Assembly: GCA_903813345.2 (NCBI GenBank)
Contig: CAIIXF020000004.1
Span: 25,359,985-25,423,984 of the forward strand
Direction: 5' to 3'
From: Owenia fusiformis
Lineage: Eukaryota > Annelida > Polychaeta > Sabellida > Oweniidae
DNA length: 64,000 nucleotides
Shown: positions 57,565 to 64,000 of the stretch, piece by piece
Position numbering within the stretch: position 1 is the stretch's first letter
How the letters are laid out: every line of letters starts with the position of its first letter
Notes under the pieces: model-generated
Told to the model about the DNA's origin: nothing
The model's input: the letters and a program-made list of their open reading frames with translations, nothing else
Database searches by the model: none
Program-made: the position numbers and the translations under genes

Positions 57565-57600
57565 TCCAAGGAGGATTGACTCCCACAATGCAACATCAGT
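57565..57600 (+). repeat. Solo end of the CAAGGAGGATTG family
   Basis: CAAGGAGGATTGACTCCCA followed by CAATGCAACATCAG matches the TIR of 56704-57008, but no partner end was seen nearby. Confidence 0.65.
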
Positions 57601-57995
57601 TAAGGACAGGGTGCATGTTGGGAAATTTTCTGCACTCCTCAATTGAGTCACATGTTATTTTTCAAACAAGAATAACTCCTTCCCCACATTGTCTACATCT
57701 TCCAGGTTTGCACAAAAGAGTGCACTTATGTGCCTAGAAAAGCCTTGTGGGAAGATTTGTTTTGTAAAATGTATAAAAAAAGAGAAAATTCAGTGAAACA
57801 AGATAATCCAGTGAAAAAATCACTGAAAAACTACAAAGACCCGAAGTTAGGTATAAGGGGCGGAAAAGATGGAGTGATAGTGAAATGTTGCTTTCAGTGG
57901 AATCTATTAAGTAACGTAATTAGAGGTTATGTCACTATCGTGGCATATATGCCCGAGGTCTCAGTGATATATGGCCCGACCTTGGGAGGGACATT

Positions 57996-58030
57996 GACGG
58001 TATCGCAACAGATTTCAGTCATAATTATAT
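57996..58030 (+). repeat. 35-bp exact direct repeat (partner 59974-60008)
   Basis: GACGGTATCGCAACAGATTT plus CAGTCATAATTATAT is identical at both places, 1978 bp apart. The second copy ends directly at the start of the palindromic element at 60010. Confidence 0.85.
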
Positions 58031-58489
58031 CAGAAAGTTAGCGGGCGCGGGCTTTTCGAAACTTATATTGGCCCGCTGTCTTGTGTACACTTTGCACTAT
58101 ACATCATCATAGGTATGTTATAAATGGTTATATTTTCACAGAGGCATGTAGCGCCACTTATACTATTAGGCTACTGGTATACTGTTCTGGATGGGGTAGG
58201 GTTACTTACAAGTAAGGAACTCTATTGTTATTTTTGTAAATGACTTTTTTACCAAGAACAATATAGATAGCGCTTCGTGCTCTTTTACGTTATGTTACAT
58301 TTTGCAAGGGGTTTTACATCAGATTTTCAAACTGTGAACACAATTTCTATATCTGTTTTTTTTTGTGTTTTGATGCAGTATTGCATTACCAAGAAAAGGT
58401 TTAAATATACGAATAAACTCTAACAAACTTCATTATGTCACCATCTCTACACGGTGACATAAAACAATCATGTAACTTAAGCACATATT

Positions 58490-58670
58490 TCGGTATATTG
58501 TGGCGTCTTATAGCCCAAAAATATACAACAAATCTCAAAAAGTCCAATTAAATCCATAGTGTCAGTAGTGAATGACATCTGGACCTTGATTGAAACTTAT
58601 TGGATCTTGTCGTGACATCATTTGGACTCTGTGGAAAGTTCTAATGTACATCATCCTTCTTGAGCTTTGT
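58490..58670 (-). mobile_element. Degenerate LTR fragment related to the 1-5127 element
   Basis: CGGTATATTGTGGCGTCTTA TAGCCCAAA resembles CAGTATATTGTGGCGTTTAT AAGCCCAAA at 2351-2380 in the same orientation. AAGTCCAATTAAATCC and repeated GTGACATC/TGGACTTG-like bits follow, as in the LTR's repeat zone. Only a short piece remains. Confidence 0.55.
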
Positions 58671-60009
58671 TATTATTTCCATACCCTGGAAATATGAGAT
58701 AAAAGCATATCTTATATGTGTGGCCTTAGTCAATACATTTCCTGCCTGTCTTTGTACAACATTTATACCTTTGAATGAAGATATTTCATGTATTCATACA
58801 GTTCATACTAATAGTTTACAATATTATTGTATTAGTGGGGGGGGGTGTATAGAGGGTCTTGGAAATGCATATACAATATTTTTCAGCTCTCTTATACCAT
58901 ATACAATATTTTTTCACCCCTTTTATACCATATACAATATTTTTCACAGCTCTTATACCATATACGATATTTTAGGTGAAATACAATATACGATAATTTT
59001 GAAACTGCTTTTGATTAAAGTTTGGATATTTATAAGGAAATAATATTAGGAGAGAATCCATGTACTAAAGTAAATGTATTATTATAAGGGAAATAGACTC
59101 CACATACATACCACAATGATTTCATTTATTACATTATGAATAAGACACCATTCGGGTACATCCGCATGTTCAGAAAAGCTGTGACCACATTTTATTTTCA
59201 TGTAAACAAGTTGATTTAAAACACATTTATGATATAAGATTCATGACTTATCTTTAGTGATTTCACAACCTACTTTGACCAAAAAACTAACTTTAACATT
59301 TCTGCAATTTGCTAAAGCCATTAGCCCATTACCTGTAAAAGTACCATAAAGATATTCAAAATTAGCACAAAACCTGCATCATTGGAATGGGTGGAACTCA
59401 GTGTTCCTCTTTCTTATGACCTACTTTCCCATGACATATTTTAATGTCAATGGAATCCTTCAAAGTGAGCCAGGGAAAAAAATCCTTGAAACATAATTGA
59501 TGCAAAATTGAGAATGTGGAATAAAAGATTCATCATGTGATCTATGAAAATAAAGTTTGCTGAGGAAAATATGTATCAGATAGGCTAGGTAATGAAGATT
59601 CACAATGCACAATGATTTTGTAAAGCAGTTACCTGAAAATATTAAGTATTGAAAACAGTTTCAGAAATAAAGGACTTCACAAACTTCCATGTAGATAATT
59701 CATTTTTGATTGGACTCGAGTCTGGAAATTAGAGTTTGAAATAAAGGCAAGACGAGACTTGATTGTTTAAACATTTGAAACAAGAGACACTTCGGGGTTT
59801 CAGATAAGGCAGCCTTAAAGACAGTATAAGTTAAATAAAGGTGTGTCAAAATAAAGCAAATTTCCATAAAGTTCAAACCACATGTTTCACAAATGATTTC
59901 AAGGCAAAGATGTATTGATGAGAATGAAAACTACTCTATGCAACTAGAAATAACTTTCTTTTAAAGGACCACAGACGGTATCGCAACAGATTTCAGTCAT
60001 AATTATATT

Positions 60010-60591
60010 GGATTTTGGCTATTTTCTAAGGATTTGAACAGGTGCATATGGCCAATGCATTAACTCCAGGACAAGCAATCATAGAGATTATAAAATAATT
60101 TGGACTTTAAGTCAGGGAAGGTGCAAATTTGCACCCCATCAACATGTTTTTTCTGTAATATTGTCCTGATTTCCAGCCCTTTCCACACCTGTTTTTCAAT
60201 GTTTGTTGCATCAATCACTCTTGCGTTTTAAATGAAAATATGATTCATGCAGGGGTTTTAAAGATATCAATTTTGAATGACCAAAATTTAGCTGAAAACA
60301 ATGGATCACATGGGAAATACATGAACTGTTCTCCACTTTATCCCAAATAAATCATATTTTAGAGGTTAACTGTGTCTCAAAACTGTGTCTCAAAGTGCAA
60401 CATATTGGTGCATCAAACATTGAAAAAACATATGTGGAAAGGGCTCAAAATCAGAACAAAATTTCAGAAAAACCTTCCCTGTCTCAAAGTCCAAATTATC
60501 ATCAATTGCTCAATCAAATTGCTTGATCTGGAGTTAATGCATTGGCCTAACATATGCACCTGTTCAAATCCCCAATAAATAGCCGAAATCC
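60010..60591. mobile_element. Palindromic element, arms ~230 bp
   Basis: GATTTGAACAGGTGCATATG, GGCCAATGCATTAACTCCAG and TAATTTGGACTTTAAG in the left arm are mirrored in the right arm (60370-60591), as is CAGCCCTTTCCACACCTGTT. The left arm is slightly longer. Non-coding. Confidence 0.82.
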
Positions 60592-60780
60592 AACATATGA
60601 CAGTTTGAAGACCAAATAAAAACCTTTTGCTATTTATGCTATATTAGCATTGTGATGCTTGTATTAAAACATGCGCTGTATGAACACTTTATACTCAAAT
60701 ATTTTAATGGTTTATCCCACATACCCCGAAACACGAGTAGCCATAGTGACCATATTTTTCATCAAAGTTAAGATGAGTCA

Positions 60781-61327
60781 ACGTCGCCAACGTGCAAATG
60801 CCAATGTTTTTGCTATAAATCAAGCAACAATGGTCTGTACGACCTGTAATAAATATATAAGCAACGTTTTTATCACAAAATTCTTTGCCGTTTTTTTAAA
60901 ATAAATTTCCAAATGATAGATAAAAAATAATCGAATAATTGAACGGAGGGGGGGGTGGAGTGAACGGAGGGGGGGGGGGGTGGAGTAATATGTCTTTAAG
61001 GTGGAAGAAATTTCCACAAATTCGTGTACTTGAAAAATGAACTCACTTACTCAGTAACTTGATGTTACAACTCTGAAAAGCGAAAAATGGGGACATATGG
61101 AGTTAATGGAAGTTTTCATATGTCTTATAGACACATTACTCCCCCCTCCGTTCAATTTTAATAACGTTAGATTACTTTTTATATAATGTATGGTAACGTG
61201 TTTTACAAAACCAATGATGACAATAGTTTTGTGATAATTACTTCACTTACAAGTATTTATTACAGGTCGTGTAGACCCCTGTTGGTTGATTTATAGCAAA
61301 AAATTGGCATTTGCACATTGTCGACGC
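60781..61327. mobile_element. Palindromic element with GAACGGAGGGGGG inner ends
   Basis: GTGCAAATGCCAATGTTTTT, GCTATAAATCAAGCAACAAT and ACGACCTGTAATAAATA (left) mirror TATTTATTACAGGTCGT and AAAAAATTGGCATTTGCAC (right). Further in, TTGAACGGAGGGGGG mirrors CCCCCCTCCGTTCAA. Arms are about 180 bp with a 180-bp centre. Confidence 0.82.
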
Positions 61328-61999
61328 TGCACTTTTTTAATAGATCTTTTATTTTAGAACTCCACAGTTCAAAAAAATCCAAGAAGACCTAACATATTCC
61401 CCCGTCCACTGCGTCTATTCATTTAGCCATTCAATTGTAAACTTTCTCTTGAAAAAATAAATCTTCAAGATTTGTTGAATTTTCTACCAAAAATCAGCTA
61501 GATCTACCCCCCTCCATTCATTTCTTCTGATAATCTGGCGTGATTCTTATTTGAGACTATATTTAACACCTCCTGTGAAAATTTGAATGAAAAGGGCACA
61601 AAACTCTTAGTTTGAGAAGGATTTTTTCTAAACTTACAGTATTGATTGACCTGGAATGTTGAACCAATTAGAGAGACTACTTTTCCATGTTTTTCCAACA
61701 CGGTTACAGTAAGAGAGTTGGCACAATGGGGAACTTTAGGGTGCACTTTCTTCATAAATAGCCTTTTTTAATTCTAGATACCATATACCATATATTTTCT
61801 ATTATACCATATACCATATTTTTTACAGCTCTTATACCATATACGATAAATTTTGCCCCCTCTTATACAATATACAATAAATTTTCAGCCTCTTATACGA
61901 TATACAATATCTCTATACACCCCCCCCCCCCCCCATTAGTACTTCTTGCAACATCAAAAAAGCGACATAATAATCAACCAGTTTTAAGTTTAAGACCTA

Positions 62000-63650
62000 C
62001 AAATTACGTTTCCTCCGTTTTTAAAGTAGCACGTTCACAGAACGAAAACGGTAGATATATCTAATGTATAGATTTACGTTTGTGGTTCATGTAATAAAAA
62101 TGTTATTATGCTTTACCTCTCTATTGCTACAAAATATACCTTAGCTTTTAGTCTTTTGATCTCTTGATTTGATACATACCTTGACACCTTAGCATATACA
62201 CTTCTACAGTAAACTTTTTTATTGTCTACTGAGCCCAAGTTTTGCCGATTTCACACCTGATTTGTAATATGATGTCTTTGTTGACATAACCTTTATAATT
62301 GTTTGCGTTATTTGTTGTTGCACTTGTTGTTGGTGTGCGTGGTCGAATGCATAGGATCTTGTTGTTGTTGGCGTTCTTGTTCTGAAAAAGAAATGAATTG
62401 GGGCAGTCTATATTCATTTGAGTTCCGACCTTGACCTTCCAGTTTAAAAAACTATCGTTCACTTCGGCAAAACTGCCCTAATTCACGTCACCATACTAGT
62501 CAATGGGCAAAAGGGCAAACGCCTGACTTTTTATCTCGAGTTGTGGATTTATGTGGCCTCACTGGCCTATCTGAGGTTCTAAAGCTATGTCTAAGCTACA
62601 TCTTGACACTAAACTCAATAGGGGCCAACCATCTACTTTTTGAAATAATTGGTCAATTGTGACACTACCCCCTCTCTCTGCAGACACAAATTGAAATTCA
62701 CAAAAATGAAGGCAAAATTAATACGCCACTTGACTCGAAATTTTCCTTCAGATAACCCAAATAAACGCATTTTCAGAAGAAATGGCATGTTGTCATTGCA
62801 AAAAGATCACAACTGTGCCTACATACTAGCTTACTGACTCGTCATAATCATAATTGTGTTGGGACTACATTTATTTTTGAATACTACTTTTTTCTATTCA
62901 GCGGAAGTGACGTATTAGGGCATTTTGGCCTTCTTATGTAGATGGTAATAGCCAGTCTCGTGACATAAGTCTCGCGGGAGGCATCTAAGGTTCAATGTCG
63001 ACGGATAAGCCTATAAAACTAAATAAATCTAGGGGGGGGGTTCAAAGCCATTTCAGTTTGCTAGATCTATCAGACAAATTTTAACATTTCAATTTTTGTG
63101 CAATTTTGACTCGGATCAGAATTCCTTTGAATGGTTTAAAAATAAAGAGTTTACTTGATGTTTTCTGCAAATGCTGTGCCTACTGTTGTTGTCGATCACA
63201 TGTTTTAAGAATTCTACATTGTAGCCTACATACGTTATGGTAGGCTTATACTTATATCCCAATGAAAATCCAAAATCCACGAAAGTCCACACGCGAAAAG
63301 TCCGCGATGATCACGTTTTTTTTGGGGGGGGGGAGGGGGTCAACCTCAAAACTAGATTAATTTAGCTTCCTATCAGACATTGAACTTTTGATACCTCTCC
63401 TTGCGACCAGCATAGCATCATACTAACCATTTACAGAATATTAAATATATCAGTGTTGACTAGGCTATTTGAACCATCTGAAAAACTCGTTGAACCATGA
63501 GTAACTAAATTTCTTCAAGTTCATAAATTGATTTTGCGCCATTTCTGGCTCGAATAATGATTCAGTAAAATAGAAGTTACAATTCTATTCATTTCTACAA
63601 TCAAGTTGAAGTGAAATTCGATTATAAATACTGAAAACCAGGCTTTAAAA
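62000..63650. other. Intergenic, nothing recognised
   Basis: No exon or repeat structure could be supported, apart from G tracts at 63032-63040 and 63318-63335. Short open frames here lack homology that I recognise. Confidence 0.5.
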
Positions 63651-64000
63651 TGACAGAAATGTTAAAATACGCTTACCCGTTCAGACAAAATTGAGAGCAA
63701 TGGCGGACAATGCGTTCTACGTCACATGACGACATTACTTGGAAACACAATCGATCCGTAATCGCGTCATATGACGACTTAGTAGTTCCCTTGACAATTT
63801 ACCATATAAGGTAATAAAGGCGGTATTTAGGTCACGTGACCGATCCACTGGTCCATGTCCGGAATAAGGTACAAAGAACCGCACTTCGTGGGGGTCTTTG
63901 TAAAAAATTTCCGAAAATTTTCTGAATTTTTTCACTGAATTTTCTTGTTTTTTATACACTTTATCAAAACATTCTTCTCACAAGTCTTTTCTAGGCACAT

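Larger units (their letters stand above)
58837..61934. mobile_element. ~3.1-kb element with GGGGGGTGTATAGAG ends
   Basis: Left GGGGGGGGTGTATAGAG and right CTCTATACACCCCCCC are inverted, flanked on both sides by ATTAGT, a likely 6-bp target duplication. Inside both ends lie 4-5 repeats of CTTATACCATATACAATATT. The interior has no transposase frame and contains two nested palindromic elements. Confidence 0.75.
57728..64000. mobile_element. Large inverted-repeat structure (arms 57728-57850 and 63870-64000)
   Basis: ATGTGCCTAGAAAAGCCTTG at the left is mirrored by AAGTCTTTTCTAGGCACAT at the right edge of the window. AAAATTCAGTGAA and CTACAAAGACCC are also mirrored. The right arm may continue past the window. 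The 6 kb between holds an LTR remnant and at least three nested palindromic elements but no transposase frame. It could be one large non-autonomous element or two facing copies of a dispersed repeat. Confidence 0.6.

Overview
This is a eukaryotic, AT-rich, intron-bearing and very repeat-dense window. It most likely comes from a marine invertebrate, probably a lophotrochozoan such as a mollusc. Supporting signs are GT-AG introns, a Ty3/gypsy-type LTR retrotransposon, MITEs ending in AGGCCCGTAGCCAG-type and ATGTCCCCACC-type termini, and pogo-like CAGTAAAACC termini. The organism is an inference; the sequence does not name it. No CRISPR, rRNA or confident tRNA gene was seen. Region by region: (1) 1-5127, minus strand, is the 5' end of an LTR retrotransposon: a 2.9 kb LTR with a CRE-plus-TATA promoter and internal tandem repeats, a tRNA-Leu-type primer binding site, and an open gag frame that runs off the left edge. 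(2) 5128-17250 is intergenic or upstream DNA filled with minisatellites and palindromic elements; no convincing gene was found. (3) 17251-40613, plus strand, is an extended short-chain dehydrogenase/reductase gene of the dihydroflavonol-reductase/cinnamoyl-CoA-reductase-like group. Nine coding exons are visible, the first coding exon is not identified with confidence, and the protein ends in an unusual Lys/Glu-rich tail. (4) 40614-48422 is 3' or intergenic DNA with several MITEs. (5) 48423-54331, minus strand, is a complete eight-exon gene for a 398-residue ADP-ribosylglycohydrolase-family protein. (6) 54332-64000 is intergenic DNA with a minisatellite, an insertion with a 9-bp target duplication, an LTR remnant, and nested inverted-repeat elements up to about 6.3 kb. 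The two genes are unrelated enzymes transcribed toward each other, with no evidence that they work together. The most striking observation is that several introns in both genes carry tandem arrays anchored at a splice site. Arrays copy the exon end plus 5' splice site (introns after 32660, 34208, 52092 and perhaps 54145), the 3' splice site plus exon start (36991-37268), or abut a 3' splice site (34660-35870, and loosely 16905-17250). This gives each junction several to dozens of decoy splice sites.
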